Of a stretch of 64,000 nucleotides of DNA, positions 36,687-48,140 are shown one piece after another (the stretch's first letter is position 1; each line of letters opens with the position of its first letter). The notes beneath the pieces were generated by a model. That model ran no database searches, was not told where the DNA came from, and saw nothing but the letters and a program-made list of their open reading frames with translations. The DNA is from Cordia subcordata. Lineage: Eukaryota; Streptophyta; Magnoliopsida; Boraginales; Cordiaceae. Location: the NCBI GenBank assembly GCA_028554755.1, contig JAPTOF010000025.1, positions 2,672,501 through 2,736,500 of the forward strand, in the 5' to 3' direction. A program made the translations under genes and the position numbers.

Positions 36687-37537
36687 ATGGATGGAGAGTT
36701 TACATCTTGTAGTGCGGAAGAAGATGAGTTTAATAGTGCTTTGTTTCTTGATGACAATTGTGGGTATGTATTAGAGGAAATGATACCCTATCCTACCATA
36801 CTTCGATCTTCTTCATCAAGTCTCTTGAGCCTACCTTTCCTTTTCTTCCCACATCTCAACCATGTTTAGAGGACGAACTTGATGTTATTATTGCTTAATT
36901 CAACTCTGATGCTTTTTGGAGGGAGATGAGTGCACACACTCCCATTGCATTTAATTGTTTGCATGATGAGTCGTTTGAGTCTACCTTACTACCTCTATGC
37001 ATATCCACCACTTTTAAGGAGTTAGTGCGACCCTTGTTTGATGATGCCATATCTTATAGAGAGGAAGAGTTTAGCATTTCCACATCTTCTTCTATTGATC
37101 TTCCTTCTCTGGATGTCGCCCAAACTCTCCATTTCTATTCCATCGAGTCTCCCCCTTTGTTGGAGCTCACATTTATGCCTTCTTGCATGAAAAACTTTCA
37201 CCTAGGACTAGGACATACACCACCCACTTTGCATACATTTGACCTTTCATTGACCTATGGGGAGGGTGTATTTTTAGCCCTAGATCACGAGAAGAAGGAT
37301 ATAGGGTGGTTAATTAGTGAGCAAGTAGGGCACGATCTTTCGCACTTGCATATGGCACCTACCACATTTGAGCACACATCCACATTTAACATTTCGGGGT
37401 GGGATATTTTCAAAAGGGCTTGCATTGTTCATTCTTGCCCATGTCATTTATTGCACGATCTCTTTCTTTTTAGCTTTTGCGCTTTGATGATTGTTAGACA
37501 ATTTGTGTCATGCAACTTCAAACATGTTTTACTCTAA
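36687..37537 (+). pseudogene. Element B second coding remnant, unknown protein
   Basis: Frames at 36687-36869 and 36926-37537, in different phases, code for acidic, Ser-rich sequence with the phrase FLDDNCGYVLEEMIPYPTI shared with element C. I do not recognise the family. The rest of the interior to 39050 is non-coding, with A/T-rich low-complexity DNA. Confidence 0.5.
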
Positions 37538-39046
37538 CATTGGTGCCCAGCTGGGGGCGTTAAATCCAGTGCTACTAGGAGGCATCCTAGGCTTGTTCAT
37601 TTTTTTCTTATTTTTCTTGTATTTATTTTCCATTGCCTTTGTATGTAGTAGATTAGTTTTCTTGTACTTATTCTTGCATTGTATATAATAGATTAGATTG
37701 CTTTTGTTTATCTTACCTTTCGATAGTTTAGGCTTTCTTTTGTTTGTTTCCATTCTTAGTAGGTTAGAGTTTTGCTTCCTTACTTGTTCTTGCTCCTTTC
37801 CTTCATTTGTGCATCAATCCTTTACCCTTTGTATACATCCTTGTTTATCATTTCAAATGTCAACGTGAGCTTGAATAGTATTATCTTCTAATCTCTTTTT
37901 TGTTTTTTTAGCATTAGTGCTTTTTACAAAGACGGGGCTAGTAGATGATCAAACATCATTGGCGTTTAGGACGTCTACGCAAACAAGGTTGTATCGCTCC
38001 ATTCTTTACTTGTGCCTATCTATCCCCTTCCACATTCCCCATATGTGTTTCATGTGCTTGTTTATTATGCTTAAATGCTATCTACTTGAGGACAAGCAAA
38101 GTTTAGGTTTAGAGGTATGGTTTCTTATTTATTGTTTATATCATATATGGGATAGATTTGCTTGCCATATCTCATTTTTGCTTAAAATGTGTTCAAAATT
38201 TTCATTTTTTTTTTGTATATTTTGAGTTGGTTTATCTCTACATTGGTTGAAGAGTTGGCTTTTGCTATTGACATAATTGATTGGAAAAGATGAGGGTGTA
38301 TTGTATGGAGCAAATGGAGAGTGGGGTATGACCTAGACTTTGAAGAGAATCTTTTAGAAAATTGTGGGGAGTGACCATTTCTAAGAATGCACCTTGTAGT
38401 TTTTCCACAACTTGGTCGAAAAAAGTGTTTTTAAAGGGTTGTTGATATGAGTGCGCATTCCTTGATCAGTTCTTTTAATGTGCCTTAGCCTCTTCTTTTT
38501 CTTTTCTTTTTGTTCTATGTTATGTATTGAGAAAAAGTGTAAAAAAATGAAAAATGCAAAAATGAGAAAAAAATGAGAAAAAGAGAAAAAGACAAAAAGG
38601 CACAAAAAAGATTGAAAAGTGAAGTATGTTGAATAAGTGTCAAGTGACACAATGTCAATTTGACAAAAGTATCTCTTTTGTGCTTTCATGTGTTGTGAAT
38701 AAGACTCTTACGTCAATATGAGCCGTTGTGATGTATCTTCTCTTCCTTGTATCTATAGGGCTAAGTGCATATTGGGAGCCCACATTAGTTGATAGGGCAC
38801 GAAGAATCAACATCCCGAGTGCGTGAGTTGGAATCCTAAGTTTGTGGTGGTGTTAGCTACTTCGTAAGTTCCCAAGGGGTGTGAGACCCTTGTAATTGAA
38901 AGGAGGATCCAAAAAAGGTTAGGGACACCCTTACATGAAAAGAGTGACGCCTTATACCTCTTGGAGGTGAAAAGAGAGCAAGTCAATACAAACGGCAACT
39001 CTTTGAAAAACATGTGGATAGACTTGGTTTAGGCTTGCTTGAGGAT

Positions 39047-39071
39047 AAGCAATGGGAAGGTTTGGGGGTGT
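39047..39071 (+). promoter_or_regulatory. Element B polypurine tract
   Basis: Purine-rich stretch containing AATGGGAAGG and GGGGGTG directly before the 3' LTR, where second-strand priming is expected. Confidence 0.6.
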
Positions 39072-40583
39072 TGATGTGTGTGTCTTGTGTATGTTTGTAT
39101 ATATTGTTTGCATACACTTCTTAAGGTGTCTTAGAGCTCATTGTTGTGCATTTAGTATAGAGTTTACACATATTTGTTAATAGTTGTGTATAAGGTGAAT
39201 AATTGCATAAATGCTACACTAAGTGCACCAGTTGCATGACTTAGGTGCATTTTGGGTGAAGTTGATGCTCGAGCTTAAATGAAGAATATTGGAAGAATAT
39301 TGATGAAGATTTGATGTTCCAGAACAAAATTCAAGCATGCTAGATGATGCATGAGGCCAAAAAGGAAGCACCGGAGAAAACGGAATTAGAAATGGAGCTA
39401 AAACGAAGAAGATATGCCAATGCAGGTCAACCCTCTATTCCAGTACCGATCGACCTATAGTGTCTTCCAGTACACTATTCTGGTAGCTCTAGAAGCTCTA
39501 TCAAAAGTATTGGCTGAGTGATGCCCTAATACCGGTCAACCGATTAGGTCTTCTTGTAGTCGTGCTAAAGGCCTATTTAAAGCTCGTTTAAGCTTACTTG
39601 TGAGAGAGGAACTTTATTTTTCTTAAATTCTAATAAACCCTAACCCTTTATCCACTTCACCAAATGCCCAAAACCACCATCTCACACCAAACCAAGTAAG
39701 GATTGAAGCTTGTAACAAGAGATTGAAGGGTTTTGCTTTGGATTTGAGCAAGAGTTTGAAGGGGAGTTTCTTATTCCTTTTCTTATTCTTGTAAATATAC
39801 TTTGTATTTGAGTTTGATCTAAGGTTGATTGATGTTGTATATTAGATTAGGGTTATGAATAAAGGATTTATGTGTATCTTTGGCTCTTAATACATGCTTG
39901 TTTACATTGTTTAATGGCATGAATCTATATGTCTATGTGTTGATAATCGAATATGTCTATGTTTTCGATAAAATGCCTAGGTGAATTTGAATATGTTATT
40001 TCATGCTTAAATGCTACCGGTAGTGGTGTCACCTTAGCCTTAGTCCATGCTAATGGTATAAGCCCTATTTGCAACTATGTGTGTTGGTTAAAATGCTCAA
40101 TTAATGACTTGTGTGGTAGAGTACACCTTTAGTCTGAAACAGTACTAAAAGGGTACCTACTAGCACTAGTTAATGCTCTAGCAATCTAACCTCTAGTCTG
40201 AAACAATACTAATAGGTTAGTCTCTCAAATAGGACATTAATCAACACCAAAGATAGTAATCGAGCCATAGATAGACCGAACCGTTATCATAGCCCGAGTC
40301 TAGATATGATGCAATCGCCCGAGATCTCCTTCCGCCTTGTAGAGCCTTATTTCCTTAGCTTGGCCCCTATAGTTCCTCTATTAGCTTAGGTTTAGATTTA
40401 GGTTTTATTTTAGGGCCCCCTTCAATCAAAAAGACCAAAAATACTTCAACATGCGCTCGTAGCTAGTTTTAGGCACTAAGGACGTAAAGACCAAATTAAG
40501 GAGCCTCCTTGAGGAAGAACGACCCCGTACTTGCACGCTTCACTACACACAACTCGTGCACTTGCGGGTGTAACACACAATCA
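39072..40583 (+). repeat. Element B 3' LTR
   Basis: 1512 bp from TGATGTGTGTGTCTTG to CACACAATCA, colinear with the 5' LTR with small indels. CATGG follows directly. Confidence 0.88.
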
Positions 40584-40588
40584 CATGG

Positions 40589-41252
40589 TAAGAAGGGTCA
40601 TCTTGAGCACAAGAATTTGCATGATATGGCTCCTTATACTCATGATGACTAGATGAAAATTTATGCAAGGGCTCATGACTACTACGAGCACTTTTGGGCT
40701 TTGCAAGATAATGGGGATCGGTGTACAGAATGGGGCAAGAATAAATGTCATGGTTGCAAACAGCACAAAGATCACAGAAATGATTATATGACTCCCTATA
40801 ATAATGATAGCTAGGTGAAGATGCATGAATGGATGCATGACTATAGGGATCATGACTTGTATTAGCCTAATATTAGGGATTTCTGTGGTCAAGGCAACAA
40901 CATGCAATATGATGCTCACAACTCCCACATAAGAAGCGAGTATCTAGAGTATATACAGGCAGTGGGAAAGAGGATAAAAGTGACCACCAGGAAGCATTAG
41001 GATCAACCATGCTTAATGAATACAAGTAAGCCTAAAACGCAATCTACTAAACAAGAAAGAAAACTAAAAACTATAAACTAGAAAGCAAGATAACTATGCA
41101 ATAAGATAAGCAAAACAAATAAGCAAGAATAACTAACTACGAAAGCAAATAAACAAAAGAAACAAGAAAGAAAATGCAACTAACTTAGGAACACACAAAA
41201 TTAGAGAAGCAAACCACCGTGCCTCCCCAGCTACGGTGCCAAAAACTTGAAG
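40589..41252 (-). pseudogene. Element C internal 5' region with degenerate zinc knuckle
   Basis: Minus strand. Around 40890-40940 it reads LCGSCEHHIACC, the same knuckle as element B (CGSCEHHFSGC) but with the first Cys codon changed to Arg. The degenerate primer site (minus TGGCACCGTAGCTGGGG, 41225-41241) lies between this and the right LTR. Confidence 0.6.
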
Positions 41253-42486
41253 TGATTCCGGGGTATAACCTTAGAAAAAGCCCTCAAGTGCACAGGTCAT
41301 GTGTAGTAAAGCGCGCATGTACGGGGTCGTCCTTACATAGGAAGGCTACCAGTTGGGTTTGCTTCAATAATCCTATGTGTTCTAAGGAAGCTACAAGGAC
41401 TAAACTAAGTCTCTTTTGGGGATTCTAAAAGACTAAAAAAAGCAAGAAAAGAATACTAATCTAAAGACTAAACTACTAAAATAGAAGGATGTGGGTGTGA
41501 CGGATAGATAGGAAATCAAGTTATTTAAAGGGAATTTGAACACGAATAAAGGGATTAGCATGAATCCTACTTATGCACAGGCTCTAATACACTCTAAGCT
41601 AGGCTAGAAAGATGGGATACGGTGAGAAAATGTGCTTTAGCCTCTAAAAACCTAGGTAACTACTGTATTAAACTTAGAGTCTCAGTGCGGGCCTATCCTT
41701 AGGTGAACCTTTCGAGTATGGCTAAGGGTTTCGGGCTAGTTAAGAAGGCATTCCAGGTAGATTAATTACATGTTAACCTAATGTTTAGCTCATTAGCTTG
41801 GTTTAAAGCTAAGATCTAAGCCATCTATGTTCTATTAGACAACACTGGACACCTATTAGATGGGTTTAAAACTAAAGGAATACGACTATACCTTAAACAT
41901 GAATTATGAACCAACAATCAATCACTACATCAAGCATTCAAAACACTATAAGCTCACTTCCACATATGCATAAAATATGAACTCACTAATTACTCATAGA
42001 CAAGTGAATTAAAGGCCATGAAGTTGCATCATAAGTTGCATACATGGATAATTTAACATGCTTTGATCTTTTGAAGCCATAACGTAGACATGTAGACATG
42101 TTTAGGGTTTTGGGCGTTCAATACATGAAGTAAATATTGGAATCTAGCACATAGACATACTAGAGTTGGATTCTAAAGCCAATAGGAGCAAGCATGCTAA
42201 GATAGAACATACACTTTCAAAGAAACAATCCATCAAACACTTGAGTGCAAGAAAGGAAGGCTATAAATCCATAAAATTCAAAGTCTATATTCCTCTATCT
42301 TTCAAACCCAAGTATAAATGTATTAACATGCCCATTCAACAAGTACTCATCATCCAAACAAGCTCAATTCAATCATAGTACAAGCAAGAAAAATAGAAAA
42401 GTTAAGGAACTTCCCTAAGCTTTGGTTAAGCGCTTCTTGTACTAAGCTTGCAATCCTTGATCCATAGATGTTCAAACCTCTCTACA
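41253..42486 (-). repeat. Element C right (5') LTR
   Basis: Full-length counterpart of the split left LTR. Its inner end on the minus strand reads ...CCCCGGAATCA, followed by the primer site. The outer boundary is set where similarity to the left copy ends (CCTCTCTACA). Confidence 0.7.
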
Positions 42487-43536
42487 GTAGCTTGAAAATG
42501 ATAGAAATGCGTGAATTAAAGCATAGAAGAAGGGGACGGAAAATGGGGAGAAGAGAGAAAGGTGTGTAGCCTCTGGTGTGTAGCCTCTTCTCCTTTCTAT
42601 TTTATCCCTCTAAAATGTGTTAATTCCCCCAAAAATGTTCAAATACACTTTTAATACAAGCCGCCCCTTCTTTCTTTTTAAGCTCCTTTGACTTTCTTTG
42701 ACTTGGCTCTACTTATAGCTTGTTTAAGAATAATGCTTTGGTGCTTGAATTAGCTTTATTTCCAGCTGAATTTGAGCTACTGTCCAGCTGCAAATAAGCT
42801 CATAAATCAGCTCATTAAGCTTGCAAATCTTGGTTCTTCACTTATTTGGCTTGGCTTTTTGCTCTCAAGCTTCTATGTTTCTCCCTTTTCTCCCTAAAGT
42901 GCCCTACAATTGAAAAGAGAACAAGAAAAATAACTTAATTTAGTTCAACAAGCTGGCTGAAAGAAAGAGAGAGGGGTAAGCTCGTGTGCTTGGCTGCTGT
43001 TGTTATGAAGCTCTCATCGAGCTGGAGCATTTGGGTTAAAGAGGCTCGTGTGAGAGAGGGAGAGATAGCTAACAAGCTGCCGTTGTTGCTTATAAGCTCT
43101 CAACGAGCTGGTGCTTTTTAGCTTGTTGCTGGGGAAGTGAGAAGCTGGTGAGAATAACAAAAGATGGCTGGGCTTCGAGCTCGTTGCGGGCTTGTGAGCT
43201 TTGGCTATTAGGCTGGGCAGTGGTGTTTTGTGCTGCAGCGTGTAGGGAGAGTTGCTGGAGTGTTTTTTTGGTTAGAGTGCTTGTGAAGATGCTTGATCAG
43301 GCTTGAGCTAGCTACTGCGTTTTTTATTTCGCTGTTCTGCCTGTCTGGGGTCGACCAGGTGGAGTGAGAGGGACAGATGGGGCTTAGCTCGTGTTGCTGG
43401 TGCTTGCATGAGAGAGAGAGGGATATCGTTTGTGTTTGCGTAGCTGGTTTCGTGTGTGAGAGAAAACAGAGGTGAGCTTATTTGTGTGGCTGATTTGTGT
43501 GAATGATATGGTGGTAGCTGGTGCATGCATGTGACA
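42487..43536. other. AGCT-rich unassigned stretch
   Basis: No gene recognised. From about 42700 to 43400 the motifs AGCT, GAGCTGG and AAGCTC recur at high density. Two imperfect copies of a unit with AAGCTCTCATCGAGCTGG (43011) and AAGCTCTCAACGAGCTGG (43096) are visible. Origin unknown. Confidence 0.5.
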
Positions 43537-43735
43537 TATAAATACATATATATATATGTATGTATATATATATATGTATATATATATATGTATGTATATA
43601 TATATGTATATATATATATGTATGTATATATATATGTATATATATATATGTATGTATATATATATGTATATATATATATGTATGTATATATATATGTATA
43701 TATATATATGTATGTATATATATATATATACATAC
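43537..43735. repeat. TA/TATG minisatellite with 30-bp unit
   Basis: Built of a 30-base unit (TATGTATATATATATG plus a TA run) repeated about six times in perfect register, clearest at 43591-43710. It abuts viral sequence at about 43736 with no spacer. Confidence 0.9.
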
Positions 43736-45916
43736 ACAAGATAATAGAATAAGTAAATTAGAAAAAGGAAAAGAAAAAATAGATTCAGATCCATTATTAA
43801 TACAACAAATTAATTCAGATTTTCAATTAGACAAATTTTGTAAAATAAAAAGAAATTCTAATTTATTAACTGATAGAATAAATTTTAAACATTATGATAG
43901 ATACATAGAAACAAATGCTATTATAGATACAGGTTGTACAATAACTGTTATAGATCCACAAATAGTTAATAACAAATACATATATAATTTAGAAATGCCA
44001 TTAAAAGGTGTAGGATTTTCAGGTAATGAGATACCTTATACACAATATATAAAAAATGCATATATTTCATTTTTAACTCCATGCAATACTCAAACAATTA
44101 ATTATAAATTACCAATAGCTTTTTGTTTACCAGTTACCCATAAAGAAGGCAAAATTATTCTAGGCTTAAACTTTTTATTAAATAAAAATGGTAGTATTTT
44201 TCTTAATTCTGATTTTATTTATTTAAATCAAAATATAGTATATTCACCCATTAATATAGACAATCCATCAGAGTACATTCAGAAGCGTGGTGGAGAATAT
44301 ATAGAAATAGAAAAAAGAGAAAAAGTGAGAATTGTGAAGAATGTAAATTAGGAAAACAGAATTGTTCTTGTAATAATATAAACCAAGATAATATAGATGA
44401 AAGTATAGATTTAGAATTAGAAGAAGAAATAAATGAAGATTTATATATACAAGATAGATTGAGTTATAATTTAATAAGTCAATTAAAAACTAAAGAAAAA
44501 ATTTTACATGAATTAGATAGACTTCCTTTTTTAGGAGAAGATCCTATTAAAAAATGAGATTTAAATAAAATATATTGTAAATTAGATATAATAAACCCAG
44601 ATTATGTTATTAAAACAGCTAATATAGAAGCTAGTGCAGTAGATGCAAAAGACTTTAAAATGCATATAGAAGAATTGACTAAATTAAAATTAACTAGACC
44701 AAGTATTAGTCCTCATAGATCAGCAGCATTTATAGTTAGAAATCATGCAGAAATAGTTAGAGGGAAAAGTAGAATGGTAATAAACTATAAGCGTTTAAAT
44801 GATAATATTAGAGATGATAGTTATAATATACCAAATAAAACTTTTTTAATAAATAAAATTCAAGGAAAAAAGATATTTAGTAAATTTGATTGTAAATCCG
44901 GATATTATCAAATAAAAATGTGGCCTGAAGACATTAAGTGGACCTCTTTTACTACACCAGAGGGATTATTTGAATGGTTAGTAATGCCCTTTGGATTAAA
45001 AACAGCACCTAGTATTTTTCAAAGAAAAATGGATAATATTTTTAAACAGTTTAATGATTTTATTCTTGTATATATAGACGATATTTTAGTATGTAGTAAA
45101 AATGAAGCAGAACATATAGGACATTTAGATATGGTATTCAAATTATTTTAAAAACATGGAATAATTATTAGTAAAAAGAAAGTAGAATTATTTAAAACCC
45201 AAGTAAAATTTTTGGGTATGGAAATAGGAAATGGAAAAGTAAAACTTCAAGAACACATAGCTAAAAAGATTTTAAATTTTCCTGATAAAATAGAAGGATT
45301 AAAACAAATACAATCCTTTTTAGGACTTGAAAATCAAGCAAGAATGTGTATAAAAGATCTTAGTAAATTAACAGGACCATTATATAATAAAACTAGGAAA
45401 AATGGTCAAAGACATTTTAATAATGAAGATATTAAATTAGTCAAAAAAATTAAAGAAAAAATAAAACAATTACCCAAATTATATTTACCTTTAGAAAGTG
45501 ATTATTTAATAGTACAAACAGATGGATGTAAAGCAGGATGGGGAGCTATATTGTATAGTAAACCTCATAAATACTCTAGCAATAATACTGAACAATTATG
45601 CGGATATGCTAGTGGAAAATATAAAGAAATTAATCAATATTTAACTAGTCTAGATTATGAATTACTAGCTATTATCTATGCTTTAGAAAGTTTTAAAATC
45701 TTTTTATTAAGTAAATATGAATTTTGTATTAGAACAGATTGTGAAGCAATAGTTAGATATAATAAAAACAAAGATTCTAGATATACAAATAGATGGATTA
45801 AATTTTTATCTGCTTCAGGAAATTATAGACTAGAAGGTATAGAATGGCAACATATTAAAGGTAAATATAATTACCTAGTTGATATGTTGAGTAGAAAGCT
45901 AATCGAAGCAGATTAG
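43736..45916 (+). pseudogene. EPRV protease-RT-RNase H pseudogene
   Basis: Enters in the middle of the polyprotein. Aspartic protease with NAIIDTGCTITVI (DTG active site), then RT with SPHRSAAFIVRNHAEIVRG, FSKFDCKSGYYQIKM, EWLVMPFGLKTAPSIFQRK and the catalytic YIDD (45071-45082). RNase H contains QTDGCKAGWGAI and IRTDCEAIVRYN. The RT closely follows the badnavirus pattern. Breaks: an A-run one base shorter than in the copy at 61610 (near 44325), in-frame TGA at 44555-44557 and TAA at 45149-45151. The end is the TAG at 45914-45916. Confidence 0.88.
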
Positions 45917-45925
45917 AAAAGGCAA

Positions 45926-45946
45926 GTTTTTTTTTTTTTTTGCAGG
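45926..45946 (+). promoter_or_regulatory. Possible 3' splice site before the viroplasmin-like gene
   Basis: A long T run ends in TGCAG (AG at 45944-45945), one base before the ATG. It looks like a strong acceptor, and the other copies keep ATTTTGCAG or T-run-TGCAG here. In rice tungro bacilliform virus the last ORF is made from a spliced RNA; a similar arrangement is inferred here, not shown. Confidence 0.5.
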
Positions 45947-47050
45947 ATGGCATCTTCATCAACTCCAGACAAAAGCAATATATTTCCAATACAATATCCT
46001 AGCTATGTGGAAACAACAGGCCCAAAATCAGGACAGAGACGGATAAATTTTGACAATAATAATTTAGAGGTAATTCATGCAGGAAACAGGTTTCAACCCA
46101 AGGTTCAACCTGGAAGCATGATACCTGAAAACCAACAAACACTCTTAGACAATTTATGGCAATCCTATTTAAAGAAAAACAATGGATGGTTTATTAATAC
46201 ATTAAATGCATTAACAAGCTATTTTTTAAAATTAAGACTAACTAGAAAGTTTCAGTTTTATTATATTTTTAGAGGTGATAATCCAGGTGTATACAAGCAG
46301 TGGACTGAGACAATGGTAATTGGAGTAGGAAAATGCAATAGAGCATGGTATAAAGGGGTACAAACCTTACAAGAAGCAATATCATTACTTAAAACACACT
46401 GTGGAGACAATTTCTTTATTAGCCCAGATTGCAATACCAATCTAGAAATAGGTAGAGAAGAATGCTCTAGCTGTGAAACAATGATCAAACACTTTAGAAC
46501 CATAAAAGAAAGAAATGACCAGCTTATTTCTGAAAAAGCCCATTACCAAACCATATTACAACAATATCAAACCAAAATACAAACCTTAGAATTAGATTTA
46601 ACGGACTGGCAAACCAAATATAAAGTTTTATTATATAAATATAAGTCCGTTACCCAACCCACTAGATCAGGGGTTAAATATCCAGCTAGTCCTGTTCAAC
46701 CGGTAACAGGTAGAGACAAATCAAATCCGGTTAAGGCTAGAAGTTTGCCAAAAGCTTCTGAAAATCCCAATCGATCGGGAGAAAGATCGGCTAGTCCAGA
46801 TTCACTGGCATCTGGTAAAGACACATTAAGTCCGGAAAGACAAAATAAAAATATTAAAGAAAAAAGAAAATTAAAGAAAGTAATAAAGCAAAAGTTATTA
46901 AATGATGCTATTGAGCAAAAAACAAAAGACATATTGCAGAAATTATTCCAAGACAATTTACCAAAAGCACCTGGTCCTACAACCCAGGAAAACCACGGCA
47001 ATAAAGGCAAAGGAATAGCAAAAGAAGAGACAGGAGAAGACAATGATTAG
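45947..47050 (+). CDS. EPRV viroplasmin-like protein, open frame
   Basis: Uninterrupted 367-codon frame. Residues about 100-150 (KFQFYYIFRGDNPGVYKQW, GVGKCNRAWYKGVQT, EAISLLK) fit the caulimovirus viroplasmin / RNase H1 N-terminal domain. A Cys-rich segment (CGDNFFISPDCN, EECSSC) follows at about 145-180, then a coiled coil (about 185-240), a Pro/Ser-rich linker with repeated SGKD/SGERS phrases, a basic KRKLKK stretch that could act in nuclear import or RNA binding, and an acidic end. In relatives this gene organises inclusion bodies and aids translation. It follows RNase H by about 30 bases. The frame is open, but its own promoter is unknown. Confidence 0.8.
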   Translation: MASSSTPDKSNIFPIQYPSYVETTGPKSGQRRINFDNNNLEVIHAGNRFQPKVQPGSMIPENQQTLLDNLWQSYLKKNNGWFINTLNALTSYFLKLRLTRKFQFYYIFRGDNPGVYKQWTETMVIGVGKCNRAWYKGVQTLQEAISLLKTHCGDNFFISPDCNTNLEIGREECSSCETMIKHFRTIKERNDQLISEKAHYQTILQQYQTKIQTLELDLTDWQTKYKVLLYKYKSVTQPTRSGVKYPASPVQPVTGRDKSNPVKARSLPKASENPNRSGERSASPDSLASGKDTLSPERQNKNIKEKRKLKKVIKQKLLNDAIEQKTKDILQKLFQDNLPKAPGPTTQENHGNKGKGIAKEETGEDND

Positions 47051-47345
47051 AAAAGCATAATACGGATGGACGACAGCAAATTAAAGACAAGAAAGTGGAG
47101 GCAAATCAAGCTAGCAAAGAAGACTTAGAAGAACGCAAAAAAAAAGCAGGGAGACAAAGAAAGACAGCCATGAAGAAAAAGCATGGATTAAACAAAAGAT
47201 GTAATATAAAGTCTTCATTTCAATAGTGATATATGTCATGTAAACAATAAAAGTACAAAACAACAAATAGGATATGTAATAATGTAAAGGATAACGTGGC
47301 ATCCATTAGCGTAAAATAGAAGCAAGTTGTATAGGATAGAATTAG

Positions 47346-47353
47346 TATAAATA
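47346..47353 (+). promoter_or_regulatory. EPRV TATA box
   Basis: TATAAATA followed by AAGGCTCATTCTTTGAG. Same place as in the other copies (54799-54806 plus, 58571-58578 minus). Confidence 0.7.
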
Positions 47354-48125
47354 AAGGCTCATTCTTTGAGAAGTGGTGTGGCGAGCTATCAGCACACTAA
47401 CCACTTCGTACCTCTCTTGTAAAAATTTCTCTCTCAATAAAGCTTTCTTTCCAAACAAACATCAAGTAAACTCTCTCTCTCTTTCTCCCTCTATATTTTA
47501 ATTTTATTTAAGTTTATTTTTATTTTTATTTTAATTAAGGGATAAGGGCGAAAATCCCTCGCAAGACAAAAAGATCCGATGATATGAAAAGCTATGCTTA
47601 GGCAAGTTGCAACCTAAATATTAGAATAGTGTGATATATTGCTGATAACATGATCCAATGCATGTATCGGTCTCTACTGTAATCCCTGTGTAAGAGAAAA
47701 AGAGCAAAAGGGGAAGCGAGTCCGCTTGAGGCCGTTGATGATGTTGAAAAGGCCGTTTAGGACTAACGCGTGTCCATGAGCTCTAATCTAAATCACAGGA
47801 CCTTACTCCCCAGAGCACTGATGGATCCATTCGACCATTTATCAGAGGTCTATACTATTCTCCAATTTCCGCTCTCAACTCCGCAAGATTAAGGCAAGCC
47901 AATACTGAGAATCCGACATAAGTCGAGTAACTCTCACCCGTGTGTGCTGTGAGAACGAACATGTCGCCTATTCATTAGTCAGTAAGGGCGAACAGGCGTC
48001 CGCAAGACCAACCTATTCAAGTCCCCCCAATAATGTTATCAGAACTTAATTATGAATCTCTATTCATAACGGGGTCTTTGGTCATCCTATTTATGAAATC
48101 CACCTGCCCAATGGATTCCAAAAAT

Positions 48126-48140
48126 TGGTATCAGAGCAGG
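48126..48140 (+). promoter_or_regulatory. EPRV primer-binding site (initiator tRNA-Met)
   Basis: TGGTATCAGAGCAGG. By convention this marks position 1 of a caulimovirid genome. It lies 124 bases ahead of ORF1. Confidence 0.85.

Larger units (their letters stand above)
34337..40583 (+). mobile_element. Element B: complete non-autonomous LTR element with TSD
   Basis: 5' LTR 34337-35834, primer site at 35841, interior of about 3.2 kb, purine-rich tract, 3' LTR 39072-40583, and 5-bp CATGG duplications outside. LTRs run TG...CA. The interior lacks protease, RT, RNase H and integrase but keeps a zinc-knuckle (gag-like) frame. It shares primer site and LTR end sequence with element A, so it may have been mobilised by an A-type relative. 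It is inserted in element C and is therefore younger than C. Confidence 0.88.
22818..42486 (-). mobile_element. Element C: old LTR element, host of nested insertions
   Basis: The LTR-like sequence beginning TGATTCTGGGGTGTAACC at 22818 recurs at 41253 (TGATTCCGGGGTATAACC). The left LTR is split: 22818-23683 continues at 32602-32981 after removing element A. Together these are about 1.25 kb, matching the 1.23-kb right LTR. A degenerate primer site next to the right LTR sets the orientation as minus. The interior (32982-34336 and 40589-41252) is split by element B and carries a MITE. No RT is seen, so C looks non-autonomous. No target duplication was found. Confidence 0.72.

Noticed and set aside
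43560..43735. Long open frames of YIYI/VCIYIC-type peptides on both strands
   Set aside because: Pure translation of a TA/TATG repeat; only the part after 43736 is viral coding sequence. The same holds for 19850-20200 and 61685-62046.
43537..43735. CRISPR-like regular 30-bp repeats
   Set aside because: There are no spacers; it is a TA/TATG minisatellite in a plant genome.
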